Below, piece by piece: positions 8,501 through 16,793 of a DNA stretch of 64,000 nt. The position numbers were made by a program, and so were the translations under genes. The notes under the pieces are model-generated. The model saw only the letters and a program-made list of their open reading frames with translations, was not told the origin of the DNA and did no database searches. The stretch covers positions 620,001-684,000 of the forward strand of contig NZ_SPNJ01000003.1 in assembly GCF_004563925.1 (NCBI RefSeq), in the 5' to 3' direction. Every line of letters starts with the position of its first letter. The stretch's first letter is position 1. This stretch comes from Herbaspirillum sp. 3R11 (lineage in GTDB: Bacteria > Pseudomonadota > Gammaproteobacteria > Burkholderiales > Burkholderiaceae_D).

Positions 8501-8532
8501 ATTGCAAATTTGCAATGACGATTGCGCAATCG
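8501..8532. promoter_or_regulatory. paired perfect palindromes in the lysR/DUF485 intergenic region
   Basis: ATTGCAAATTTGCAAT (8501-8516) and CGATTGCGCAATCG (8519-8532) are perfect palindromes with centres 17 bp apart. A related half-match, TGCAATTTCGCAAT, lies at 8361-8374 next to the LysR start. All share ATTGC/GCAAT arms. These are the best candidates for binding sites of the divergent LysR regulator. Apart from them the 311-bp gap (8360-8670) shows no gene. Confidence 0.6.
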
Positions 8533-8670
8533 CCAGTTTTCTTCCCCAAAACAGACTGCTAACCTTCGTTCGCCAAGTGAGTCCGCCGGTGCCGCTGATG
8601 ATGCTGCTGCAACAGTCCGGGCAAGCGCCGGTTTGGCTTTTTCCGTTTGCTCAACCTTTCAGGGGGCTAC

Positions 8671-9006
8671 ATGCAGAACGACAACCTGTCCGACACATGG
8701 TCAACCATGTATCGCAATCCGCAATTCCATGCAGTTTCCCGCCAGCGCAGAAGAGTGGTCCTGACGCTCTTCATCGTCGGCACGCTGTTCTATTTCTCCA
8801 TCCCCGCCGTCACGACCTTTTTTCCGTCGATCTTCCACGCCCGGCTGTTCGGCGTGGTCAACGTCGGCCTGGCTTACGGCCTGCTGCAATATCCCATCGG
8901 TGGTCTGATCGCCTATATCTACGCCATCAACATGCGCAAGCTGGACCTGGAAGTGGCCCGGATGGCAGCCCTACCTTTACCTCAACCCCGAAAGGAATTG
9001 GCATGA
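8671..9006 (+). CDS. DUF485 small membrane protein (YjcH-like)
   Basis: 111 residues from the ATG at 8671, which has AGGGGG 5 bases upstream; the reading from 8647 would include the ribosome site. The pattern is that of DUF485: a soluble N-terminus with NPQFHAVSRQRRR, then two helices (about 30-50 and 60-85) and a short charged tail. In E. coli the homologue yjcH precedes the acetate symporter actP and is co-transcribed with it. The same arrangement holds here, with the TGA overlapping the symporter ATG. Its precise role is not established. Confidence 0.88.
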   Translation: MQNDNLSDTWSTMYRNPQFHAVSRQRRRVVLTLFIVGTLFYFSIPAVTTFFPSIFHARLFGVVNVGLAYGLLQYPIGGLIAYIYAINMRKLDLEVARMAALPLPQPRKELA

Positions 9007-10913
9007 CTTCCTTGCTGAACATCAAACGCTTGCCTGCTCCGGCGTTGGCACTGCCGTCGGCCATGACGCTGTTTCTGGTCTCCGGCGCCGCCTGCGCCCA
9101 GACCAAGGTCCTGGTCGGCGACGACTTCCAGGGAATGACCATGGCGATCTTCGCGATCTTCTTCGGCGCGACCCTGTTCATCACTTACCTTGCCGCCAAA
9201 CGCAACCGCACCGCGACTGACTACTACACGGCCGGCGGCGGCATCGGCCCCATTCGCAACGGTCTCGCGATTGCCGGCGATTATCTGTCCGCCGCCGCCT
9301 TCCTCGGCGTTTCCGGATTGATCGCCCTGTACGGCTATGACGGCATTGCCTACCTCATCGGTTTCTTCGTGGCCTTCATCCCGGTGCTCCTGCTGGTGGC
9401 CGAGCCCTGCCGCAATCTCGGCCGCTACACGCTCGGCGATGTGCTGGCCTACCGCAACAGCTTTCGCAGCACCAAGGTGGCGGCCGCAGTGTCCAGCATC
9501 ATCGTGGCGGTGTTTTACATGGTGCCGCAGATCGTCGGCGGCGCCGTCATCCTGCGCGCCCTGATCGGCATTCCCTACGAGATCTCCGTGCTGGCGGTCG
9601 GCATCCTGATGCTGACCTATGTCGTGTTCGGCGGCATGCGCGCAACCACCTCGGTGCAAGTCATCAAGGCCATCCTGCTGATCTCCTCGTGCTTCGTGCT
9701 GGTGATCCTGTCGTGGGCGCCATTCGGCTTCAATGTGTCCGAGTTCTTTGTGTCGCTGACCCGCAATCCGATGCTGCAATCGTATGTCAGCGAGACCTTG
9801 CTCAAGGGCTCCCAGGCGCTGGGCATGCAGGAAGCCGGACAACGCTTCCTTGAGTCGGGCCTGTATCTGAAAAATCCACTGGAACAATTGTCGCTGGGGC
9901 TGGCGCTGGTGCTCGGCACTGCCGCCATGCCGCATATCCTGATGCGTTTCTTCACCGTGCCCGACGCCAAGACGGCGCGCAGCTCCGTACTCTGGGCGAT
10001 GCTGGCCATCGGCGTATGCCATCTGCTGATCGTGTTCATCGGTTTTGCCGCCGCCCACTATGTCGGCGCCAAGGCCATTGTCGTACTCGACAAAGGCGGC
10101 AACCTTGCCGCACCGATGCTGGCCCAGTTCCTGGGTGGCGGCGCCGACAGCCTGGCGGGCAATTTCATGCTGGCGTTCGTCGCTGCCGTGGCGTTTGCCA
10201 CCATCGTGGCCGTGGTGGCGGGACTGACGCTGGCGGCGGCATCTGCGTTGGCGCACGACGTCTACGTCGGCGCCATCCGCAACGGCCGTGCGACCGAGCA
10301 GGAACAGGTCCGTGCCGCCCGTGTGGCGACGTTGATGATGGCGGTGATCTGTGTGGTCTGCGGGATACTCGCCAAGGGCCAGAACGTCGCCCACCTGGTC
10401 GGACTCGGCTATGCGGTGGCGGCGTCCGCCAACTTGCCGGCGCTGCTGATGACCCTGTACTGGAAACGCTGCAGCACCGCCGGCGTGCTGGCAGGCGTGA
10501 TCGGCGGCACTACGCTGTCCATCGTGCTGGTGCTGGTGTCGCCCAACATGACCTATCCGCTGCAACAAAAAACAGCCGCCCTCGCCACCGTCGCCGCATT
10601 GGACCTGCGCATTGTCGATGCCGAGAAAAATTCTTCCGGCGTGACAGCGGAAGCGCGCGACAAATTGCGAAAGGAAAGCGCTATTGCTGCAGCACAGGCG
10701 GCAGCCATTGCCGACGACGCCACCAGCCTGGTGGGCTTGAAGGCGCCGCTGATCTCCTTGCGCAACCCCGGCATCATTTCCATTCCGGTCGGATTTTTGC
10801 TGGTCTTCATTTTCTCGCTGCTGATCACCGACAAACGGGCGATAGCGCGCTGGGAAGAACTCGCGGTGCGCCGCGAAACCGGCATCGGCGTGGAACAGGC
10901 CGTCGCCCACTGA
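9003..10913 (+). CDS. cation/acetate-type symporter (ActP-like) with extended loops
   Basis: 636 residues from the ATG overlapping the DUF485 stop; AAAGGAA is just upstream. The open frame from 8274 is an artefact of missing stops. A signal-like first segment ends in SGAACAQ near residue 35, as in ActP proteins. TDYYTAGGGI, GDYLSAAAFLG and GTAAMPHILMRFFTV are hallmark ActP stretches. E. coli ActP is about 549 residues. The extra length lies in a loop near residues 250-285 and in an Ala-rich, probably helical insert at about 515-575 before the last membrane helix. Being next to a nitrilase, it may carry a carboxylate made by or related to that enzyme. Confidence 0.85.
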   Translation: MTSLLNIKRLPAPALALPSAMTLFLVSGAACAQTKVLVGDDFQGMTMAIFAIFFGATLFITYLAAKRNRTATDYYTAGGGIGPIRNGLAIAGDYLSAAAFLGVSGLIALYGYDGIAYLIGFFVAFIPVLLLVAEPCRNLGRYTLGDVLAYRNSFRSTKVAAAVSSIIVAVFYMVPQIVGGAVILRALIGIPYEISVLAVGILMLTYVVFGGMRATTSVQVIKAILLISSCFVLVILSWAPFGFNVSEFFVSLTRNPMLQSYVSETLLKGSQALGMQEAGQRFLESGLYLKNPLEQLSLGLALVLGTAAMPHILMRFFTVPDAKTARSSVLWAMLAIGVCHLLIVFIGFAAAHYVGAKAIVVLDKGGNLAAPMLAQFLGGGADSLAGNFMLAFVAAVAFATIVAVVAGLTLAAASALAHDVYVGAIRNGRATEQEQVRAARVATLMMAVICVVCGILAKGQNVAHLVGLGYAVAASANLPALLMTLYWKRCSTAGVLAGVIGGTTLSIVLVLVSPNMTYPLQQKTAALATVAALDLRIVDAEKNSSGVTAEARDKLRKESAIAAAQAAAIADDATSLVGLKAPLISLRNPGIISIPVGFLLVFIFSLLITDKRAIARWEELAVRRETGIGVEQAVAH

Positions 10914-10947
10914 AACATTTTTCTTTGTTCAACAAAAGGATCCCATC

Positions 10948-11994
10948 ATGAATTTCCCTACCGTCAAAGTCGCCGCGATGCACGTCGCACCGGTGTATAT
11001 GGACAGTGCTGCGACATTGCAAAAGGCCTTGTCCCTGATCGCCGAAGCGGCCTCCCACGGCGCCGAGCTGATCGTCTTCCCTGAATCTTTCATCCCCGGC
11101 TTTCCGGTCTGGGCCGCGCTGTGGGCGCCCATCTACAACCACGAATGGTTCAAGAAGATGTGCGCCAACAGCTTGCTTATCGACGGCCCCGAGATAACTG
11201 AACTGCGCGCTACCGCCGCGCGTCACAAGGTCTTTGTCTCGATGGGATTCAGTGAAGCGACGCCGGTCAGCGTCGGCTGCATCTGGAACTCCAACGTCCT
11301 GATCGGCGATGACGGCAGCCTGCTCAATCATCATCGCAAGCTGGTGCCGACCTTCTACGAAAAGATGGTCTGGGCGCCCGGCGACGGCGCCGGGCTGCAC
11401 GTCGCGGCGACGCGCATCGGCAAGATCGGCGGCCTCATTTGCGGCGAGAACACCAACCCGCTGGCGCGTTACTCGCTCATTGCCCAGGGCGAACAGATCC
11501 ATATCTCCAGCTGGCCGCCGATCTGGCCGACCAAGAAGCCGGGCAGCGGCGAGAACTTCGACAACGTGACGGCAAACCGCATCCGCGCCAGCGCCCATTC
11601 GTTTGAAGCCAAGGCCTACGGCATCCTGTGCGGAAGCTGCCTGGACCAAAGCGCCTTCGACATGCTGACGGCGGAAGACAAATCCGTAGCCGACCTGCTG
11701 GAACGCACGCCGAAAGCCGCTACCCAGTTCGTCACACCGACCGGCACGCAGATCGGCGATTCACTGCAAGCCGACGAAGGCATCGCCTATGCCACCTTCG
11801 ATTTGTCGGCATGCGTCGAACCCAAACAGTTCCACGACGTGGTCGGTTACTACAATCGCTTCGACGTATTCGATCTGGTCGTCAATCGCAAGCGCATCCA
11901 GCCGATTACCTGGGAAGGCGCGGAAGACTCAACGCCTGATGCGCCCGGTGCAACAGCGCATTCAGCCGTTGCTGCGCCGCTGGTCAGCGATTGA
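10948..11994 (+). CDS. nitrilase (carbon-nitrogen hydrolase, branch 1)
   Basis: 348 residues, a standard nitrilase length. The catalytic triad is visible: E46 in FPESFIPGFP, K131 in HHRKLVPT and C165 in GGLICGENTNPL. The enzyme would hydrolyse a nitrile directly to a carboxylate and ammonia in the cytoplasm. The WAALWAP and SSWPPIWP segments are typical of aliphatic or arylaceto-nitrilases, but substrate cannot be read from sequence. AAAAGGA lies before the ATG, 34 bases after the symporter, so it is the third gene of the operon. Its last 11 bases overlap the convergent MFS gene. Cyanide dihydratase is a possible alternative. Confidence 0.88.
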   Translation: MNFPTVKVAAMHVAPVYMDSAATLQKALSLIAEAASHGAELIVFPESFIPGFPVWAALWAPIYNHEWFKKMCANSLLIDGPEITELRATAARHKVFVSMGFSEATPVSVGCIWNSNVLIGDDGSLLNHHRKLVPTFYEKMVWAPGDGAGLHVAATRIGKIGGLICGENTNPLARYSLIAQGEQIHISSWPPIWPTKKPGSGENFDNVTANRIRASAHSFEAKAYGILCGSCLDQSAFDMLTAEDKSVADLLERTPKAATQFVTPTGTQIGDSLQADEGIAYATFDLSACVEPKQFHDVVGYYNRFDVFDLVVNRKRIQPITWEGAEDSTPDAPGATAHSAVAAPLVSD

Positions 11995-13309
11995 CTACCT
12001 TGGCCGGGATGAAGCTCAGCACCAGCAACGCCGATAAGGCCAGCATCGCCGCCACGAAAAACAGACCCGACGACACCGAATGCGTCTGCGTCTTCAGCCA
12101 GCCGATTACCGACGGGCTGACAAAGCCTGCCAGGTTGCCGGTGCAGTTGATCAGCGCAATCCCCGCCGCTGCACCAGCGCCGCCCAGGAAGGCGGTCGGC
12201 AATGCCCAGAACATCGCCACCGCAGTCACCACTCCCATGGCGCCCAGGCTCAGGCCGAAGATTGCCGGCGTGATCTGGTTCTCACTCATGGCGCAGATGC
12301 AAAAGCCGGTCGCCGCCACCAGCACCGGCACGATGACGTGCCAGCGGCGCTCACGGAAATGGTCGGCGCTGCGGCTGGCCAGCAGCATGGAGATCAGCGC
12401 AGCGGTGTAAGGAATCATCGCCAGCAGGCCGATGTGGAAGGGATCGGCGATGCCGGCGCTGCGGATGATGCTCGGCAGCCAGAAGCCGATCGCATACGAT
12501 CCCATGATCACGCCGAACAGGATCAGGCACAGCAGCCAGACGCGCGGCGACAGCATGACGCTCTTGACGGAGCTATGCGTGCGCACCTGGGCGTCCTGAT
12601 CGATTTCGTTCTTGATGAGATTCTTTTCTTCCGCATTGAGCCAGGTGACGTCGGCCACGCGATCGTCGAGATAGCAATAAATCACCACGCTCAGGATCAC
12701 CGCCGGAATCGCTTCGAGGATAAACAGCCACTGCCAGCCCGACATGCCCATGGTGCCGGCGAAAGCGTACATGATGTAGCCCGACAGCGGCGCGCCGACA
12801 ATGCCCGAGACCGGATTGCCGGCCATGAACATGGCCGTCATGCGGCCGCGCCGGTGCGACGGAAACCAGTACGTCAGGTACAGGATCACGCCGGGGAAGA
12901 AGCCCGCCTCCGCCACGCCGAGCAAGAAGCGAATCACGTAGAACGTGGTCGGTGAATCGACCCATGCCGTGGCCGCCGACAGCACGCCCCAGGTGATCAT
13001 GATGCGCGCGATCCAGCGCCGCGCGCCGAGCTTGTGCAGCAGCAGATTGCTCGGCACTTCGAACAGGAAATAACCGAGGAAGAATAATCCTGCGCCGAGG
13101 CCGTACACGGCATCGCTGAATTGCAGATCGTTGAGCATCTGCAGCTTGGCGAAACCGATGTTGACGCGGTCGAGATAAGCCACCACGTAGCTGACGAACA
13201 GCAGCGGGATGAAGCGCCAGGCGGCGCGTTTAAAAACAGCGTTGGCGGCATCCTGCGACGTCGCGGATAAATTGTGCGCGGCCGAAGCCAGCGTGGTGTT
13301 GGGTTGCAT
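11984..13309 (-). CDS. MFS transporter, anion:cation symporter (ACS) family
   Basis: 441 residues with 12 predicted helices and a cytoplasmic loop near 215-245 (DDRVADVTWLNAEEKNLI). AYLDRVNIGFA in helix 1 and FLLGVAEAGFFPGVILYL in helix 4 are typical of ACS-family permeases for sugar acids and aromatic acids (glucarate, galactonate, tartrate, phthalate). AGGAGACACC precedes the ATG. It lies 100 bases downstream of the DapA-like gene on the same strand and is probably co-transcribed, giving the uptake step for the acid handled by the neighbouring dehydratase and lyase. The 3' end overlaps the nitrilase gene by 11 bases. Confidence 0.87.
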   Translation of the reverse strand: MQPNTTLASAAHNLSATSQDAANAVFKRAAWRFIPLLFVSYVVAYLDRVNIGFAKLQMLNDLQFSDAVYGLGAGLFFLGYFLFEVPSNLLLHKLGARRWIARIMITWGVLSAATAWVDSPTTFYVIRFLLGVAEAGFFPGVILYLTYWFPSHRRGRMTAMFMAGNPVSGIVGAPLSGYIMYAFAGTMGMSGWQWLFILEAIPAVILSVVIYCYLDDRVADVTWLNAEEKNLIKNEIDQDAQVRTHSSVKSVMLSPRVWLLCLILFGVIMGSYAIGFWLPSIIRSAGIADPFHIGLLAMIPYTAALISMLLASRSADHFRERRWHVIVPVLVAATGFCICAMSENQITPAIFGLSLGAMGVVTAVAMFWALPTAFLGGAGAAAGIALINCTGNLAGFVSPSVIGWLKTQTHSVSSGLFFVAAMLALSALLVLSFIPAKVVNR

Positions 13310-13408
13310 GGTGTCTCCTGTTGTCTTGTCGGCGTCGGCGTTACTGCTCTTGCAGTCGCGCCGTCGCTCTTTTTATGTCGTATGAATATTGTCGTGTGAT
13401 CCCTCGAT

Positions 13409-14356
13409 TCAATGCGCCTCAGCTTCCTCCACCTGACCACGATAGAGCTGGAAGCCGAGCGCGTCGAGTTGCCGCAGCAAGCTCTCGCGCTGGATCCGGT
13501 CCAGCTCCACCAGCGGTGCACGCAACTTGTTCCACGCCGGATCCTTGAGGCCCGAGGCCATCGCCGCCTTCATCGCGGCGATGATCGGGAATTGGCCGAA
13601 GGCCGCGCGCACCTGATTCAACGCAGCTTGCCGCGCCGCCGCATCGTCATTTTTCCAATCGCGCAGCAGGCCCGCGATACCTCCCGGATTGACGTTGGCC
13701 GTGGCTGAAATCACGCCTGCGCCGCCGTGGCGCATGGTGTCGACCAAGGCGATTTCACTGCCGGCAAACACGTCGAAGCCATCCTTGCCGAACTCCTTCA
13801 GCATGGCCGCCGTGTTGTCCCAGTCGCCCGAGCTGTCCTTGACGCCGGCGATGACGCCGGGGAAGGCTTTCAGCAAGCGCTCGATCAGCTGCAGGCTGAT
13901 GCCGACCTGCGTCACCGGCGGGATGTGATACAGGTAGACACGCAAGCGGGCATCGCCGACGGCGTCAATCATGCCGGCGAAGGAGCGGAACAAACCTTCT
14001 TCGCTCACGCCCTTGTAAAAGAACGGCGGCAACACCAGCACGCCGCCGCAACCGGCGGTGACGGCATGACGCGCCAGTTCGGCGGTGTCGTCCAGATTGC
14101 AGGCGCCGACGCCGGGCATCATGCGTGCGGCCGGCATGCCGGCGGCGAGGACGGCGTCGAGCAAGGCGCGCTTTTCTTTCACGCTCATCGAGGTCGCCTC
14201 GGAATTGGTGCCGAAGATCGCCAGGCCGACGTCGTGGTTGAGCAAGGTGCGGCAGTGTTCGATGAAGCGCGGCACCGACGGCGAACCGTCCGCCTCGAAA
14301 GGCGTGAGCACCGGCGACAGCACGCCGCGCAATTTGGGAATAAGTGAAACGGACAT
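13409..14356 (-). CDS. dihydrodipicolinate synthase/N-acetylneuraminate lyase family protein
   Basis: 315-residue TIM-barrel protein of the DapA family. The Schiff-base lysine K173 sits in GVKDSSGDW and the catalytic tyrosine Y143 in YLYHIPP. The canonical GTTGE motif reads G49-T-N-S-E, so it is unlikely to be true DapA; members with changes here act as 2-keto-3-deoxy acid aldolases or dehydratases. Next to an ACS permease and an enolase-superfamily dehydratase, it most likely processes the 2-keto-3-deoxy acid made by the latter. AAGGAGACC precedes the ATG, and a 19-bp candidate regulator site lies 84 bases upstream. The exact reaction is unknown. Confidence 0.82.
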   Translation of the reverse strand: MSVSLIPKLRGVLSPVLTPFEADGSPSVPRFIEHCRTLLNHDVGLAIFGTNSEATSMSVKEKRALLDAVLAAGMPAARMMPGVGACNLDDTAELARHAVTAGCGGVLVLPPFFYKGVSEEGLFRSFAGMIDAVGDARLRVYLYHIPPVTQVGISLQLIERLLKAFPGVIAGVKDSSGDWDNTAAMLKEFGKDGFDVFAGSEIALVDTMRHGGAGVISATANVNPGGIAGLLRDWKNDDAAARQAALNQVRAAFGQFPIIAAMKAAMASGLKDPAWNKLRAPLVELDRIQRESLLRQLDALGFQLYRGQVEEAEAH

Positions 14357-14439
14357 GAGCTTGGTCTCCTTGGGTATCGCTGTGGACGCCAGTATTGCGC
14401 GATCAGCTCAGGAGAATAGTTATGCTCTTGTTACGTCAA

Positions 14440-14458
14440 TCAATAGAATTTTTATCTT
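14440..14458. promoter_or_regulatory. candidate LysR site A, upstream of the DapA-like gene
   Basis: TCAATAGAATTTTTATCTT matches site B (15405-15423) at 17 of 19 positions. It lies between the lysR stop and the DapA-like start, in an AT-rich stretch where the promoter is expected. Confidence 0.6.
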
Positions 14459-14481
14459 CCTGACGGGAAAGATAGACGCTC

Positions 14482-15360
14482 TTATTTGCCCTCTTTCCAC
14501 TTCTTGACCAGTTCCAGGAACGAGCTCACCAGCCGCGTGCGCGCCGAGGTGCGCGTCCAGATCATGCCAACCACGCGTTTGGATGAGCGATGCGGCAGCG
14601 GCCAGCGTTTCAGTTCGAGATTGTTGCCGCGCGCCGCCAACCAAGCCGGCACCAGCGACACGCCGATCCCCTTGTCGACCAGCGCCGCAATCGAATCAAG
14701 GCCGTCGAGCTCGCAACGCTGACGCGTGCGGATGCCGTATTGGCGCAGATAGGCGTCGGCGAACTGGCCGCCCACGGTGCCGCGGTCATAGCGCAGGAAG
14801 GGCTCGCTCTCCAGTGTGGCATGCACGTCGGTGACCTTCATCGATGCGGGCGTGAGCAAGACCAGCGGCTCTTCGCGCATGGTGTGCCAGCCGCAACTCT
14901 TGGGCAATTCGAACAGCGGCTGGATCAACAGCGCCGCATCCAGGTCGCCATCCACCACTTTGCGAAACAGCGTGGCGGAGGTGCCCGGCTCCAGATAAGT
15001 ATCGACTTGGGGATGCCGGCTCAGGAACTGCGACACCAGGTCCGGCAACACCGCCAGCATCATGGTCGGTGCAGCGCCGAGACGCAATTGTCCTGATAAA
15101 TCCGAACTGTCGTTGAGGTCGTCGCGCAGATCGCGGATGTCGCGCAAGACCTTGCGGCCGCGCTCAAGGATGCGCGCGCCCGCCTCGGTCGGCGCCACCG
15201 TACGGCCGGAGCGGCGGATCAGGCTCATGCCCATTTCCTCCTCCAGCATCTTGACGCGCTGCGCTACGGCGGCGGGCGTGAGATCGAGCCGGCGCGCGGC
15301 TTCGGCGATGGAGCCGAGTTCGGCCACGTGGATGAAGCTCTGCAGAAAACGTGAATCCAT
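14482..15360 (-). CDS. LysR-family transcriptional regulator of the acid-sugar locus
   Basis: 292 residues from the ATG at 15360, preceded by GGGAGGGA. The longer frame from 15465 would cross the candidate operator and is rejected. The helix-turn-helix is FIHVAELGSIAEAARRLDLTPAAVAQRVKMLE (residues about 8-40, with the recognition helix in the second half). The effector domain follows from about residue 90. It lies upstream of the DapA-like and MFS genes on the same strand and divergent from the MR/MLE gene. Two near-identical sites (A and B) mark both control regions, so it probably governs the whole locus and itself. Confidence 0.87.
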   Translation of the reverse strand: MDSRFLQSFIHVAELGSIAEAARRLDLTPAAVAQRVKMLEEEMGMSLIRRSGRTVAPTEAGARILERGRKVLRDIRDLRDDLNDSSDLSGQLRLGAAPTMMLAVLPDLVSQFLSRHPQVDTYLEPGTSATLFRKVVDGDLDAALLIQPLFELPKSCGWHTMREEPLVLLTPASMKVTDVHATLESEPFLRYDRGTVGGQFADAYLRQYGIRTRQRCELDGLDSIAALVDKGIGVSLVPAWLAARGNNLELKRWPLPHRSSKRVVGMIWTRTSARTRLVSSFLELVKKWKEGK

Positions 15361-15404
15361 GGTGTCCCTCCCTTGGGTCAAGCAAACGTCAGGTCTTCGC
15401 CTGA

Positions 15405-15423
15405 TCAATAGAATAATTATCTT
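15405..15423. promoter_or_regulatory. candidate LysR site B, between lysR and the MR/MLE gene
   Basis: TCAATAGAATAATTATCTT lies 45 bases before the lysR start and 140 before the MR/MLE start. Its core AGAATAATTATCT is an imperfect palindrome around TAATTA. It is nearly identical to site A. Confidence 0.6.
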
Positions 15424-15562
15424 TTCAAGATATCGGAACGTACTGTTTTCATCGATTGGCGTCAATCAGAATGTGCTCGACGCTGCACCAAACGACATAT
15501 CCGACATAGGCGACATAGGCGACACGTGCAGCGCGCTCATTTCAATCAGGAGGAAACAAGAC

Positions 15563-16690
15563 ATGCCCATTATTCAATCCATTTCAGTCTGCTTCGCCGA
15601 AGTGCCGCTCGACCGCGTCACCTCATTTGCCACGCGCACCGTCTCGTCGCGCCACTACGGCCTGGTCAAGGTGCGCTCGACCGACGGCGTCGAAGGCATC
15701 GGCTTTTGCTACGTCGGCAGCACCGGCGGCGCGATCCTGACGGCGGCAGTCGAACAATTGCTGGCGCCGGTGCTGATCGGCAAGGATTCTTACGCCGTCG
15801 AAGGTCTGTGGCAGGCGATGTATCAGGAAGCCTTGCTGCAAGGTCGCGCCGGCACCGTCATGCGCGCCCTGAGCATTCTCGACACGGCGATCTGGGATCT
15901 CAATGCGCGCACGCATCAACTGCCGCTGCACAAATACTTGGGCGCAGTGCATCTCGATGAAGTGCCGGCTTACGCCAGCGGCGGTTATTACCTCGACGGC
16001 AAGACGCCGCAGATGCTGGGCGATGAAATGGCCAGCTATGTCGACAAAGGTTTCAAGGCGGTGAAGATGAAATCCGGCCGCCTCTCGCCCAAGGAAGAGG
16101 AAGCCCGTGTGCGCGCCGCACGCGAAGCCATCGGCCCGGACATCGAACTGATGCTGGACATCAACAACGGCTGGGGCGATGTCACGCAGGCCTTGCAACA
16201 CGTGAATCGCATCGAGCAATACGACCCCTACTTCATCGAAGAACCGTTCTCGCCGGACGACATCGACAGCCACGCCAAGCTGGCCAGGCTCACGCGCGTG
16301 CCGATCGCCACCGGCGAAATCGGTTACGGCCGCTGGTATCACAAGGAGTTGCTGGACAAGGACGCCGCAGCGATTTTGCAGACCGATGCCGTGGTCTGCG
16401 GCGGCATCACCGAATGGCGCCGCATTGCGGCAACCGCGGCCAGCTACGGCAAGATCATGTGCCCGCACTGGTTCCATGACGTGCATGCCCCGCTGGTGGC
16501 GGCGACGCCGAATGCGCGTTATGTGGAATTCTTCTGGGACGACCAGGTGCTGAACTTCCGTCGCCTGATCGATCGCCAGCTGGAACATCGCAACGGCAAC
16601 GTGATCCTGCATCAGACGCCGGGACTCGGCTTCAACTTCGACGAGGCGCAGGTGGTGAAGTACGGCAAGTGGATTACCGTCGGCAAGTAG
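15563..16690 (+). CDS. mandelate racemase/muconate lactonizing enzyme family acid-sugar dehydratase
   Basis: 375 residues from the ATG at 15563, with AGGAGG 10 bases upstream; the apparent frame from 15062 overlaps lysR. Enolase-superfamily residues of the MR type are in place: K168 and K170 (VKMKS), metal ligands D199, E226 and E252, and a His/Asp pair likely D275 with H302 or H305 in PHWFHDVH. Such enzymes abstract the proton next to a carboxylate, most often dehydrating an acid sugar to a 2-keto-3-deoxy acid. With the ACS permease, DapA-like lyase and LysR regulator it forms a self-contained pathway. The substrate (galactarate, glucarate, an aldonate or another) cannot be fixed from sequence. 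Confidence 0.82.
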   Translation: MPIIQSISVCFAEVPLDRVTSFATRTVSSRHYGLVKVRSTDGVEGIGFCYVGSTGGAILTAAVEQLLAPVLIGKDSYAVEGLWQAMYQEALLQGRAGTVMRALSILDTAIWDLNARTHQLPLHKYLGAVHLDEVPAYASGGYYLDGKTPQMLGDEMASYVDKGFKAVKMKSGRLSPKEEEARVRAAREAIGPDIELMLDINNGWGDVTQALQHVNRIEQYDPYFIEEPFSPDDIDSHAKLARLTRVPIATGEIGYGRWYHKELLDKDAAAILQTDAVVCGGITEWRRIAATAASYGKIMCPHWFHDVHAPLVAATPNARYVEFFWDDQVLNFRRLIDRQLEHRNGNVILHQTPGLGFNFDEAQVVKYGKWITVGK

Positions 16691-16707
16691 TGGCAACTCA
16701 GCAGGTG

Positions 16708-16746
16708 AAAAAAATGGCAGGAACCGAATCAGCGGCGCCTGCCATT
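16708..16746 (-). terminator. rho-independent terminator of the first porin gene
   Basis: AATGGCAGG (16713-16721) pairs perfectly with CCTGCCATT (16738-16746). On the minus strand the stem is followed by a T run (complement of A 16708-16714), so it ends the porin transcript. It has no T run for the plus-strand MR/MLE gene. Confidence 0.85.
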
Positions 16747-16793
16747 CTCAATTATTGCTGATTACTTTTTTATAACCTCAAGACTTCATGCCG

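Noticed and set aside
8274-9002. N-terminal extension of the symporter frame
   Set aside because: It overlaps the lysR start and the whole DUF485 gene. The ATG at 9003 overlaps the DUF485 stop and has a ribosome site.
8982-10910. 642-codon open frame antisense to the acetate-type symporter
   Set aside because: Its protein is rich in His, Gln, Asp and Arg with no domain, a shadow of the real GC-rich gene. The same applies to long antisense frames at 2126-3562, 5846-7360, 30415-32112 and 24791-26335.
16708-16746. Terminator for the MR/MLE gene on the plus strand
   Set aside because: The hairpin has a T run only on the minus strand, so it was assigned to the porin.
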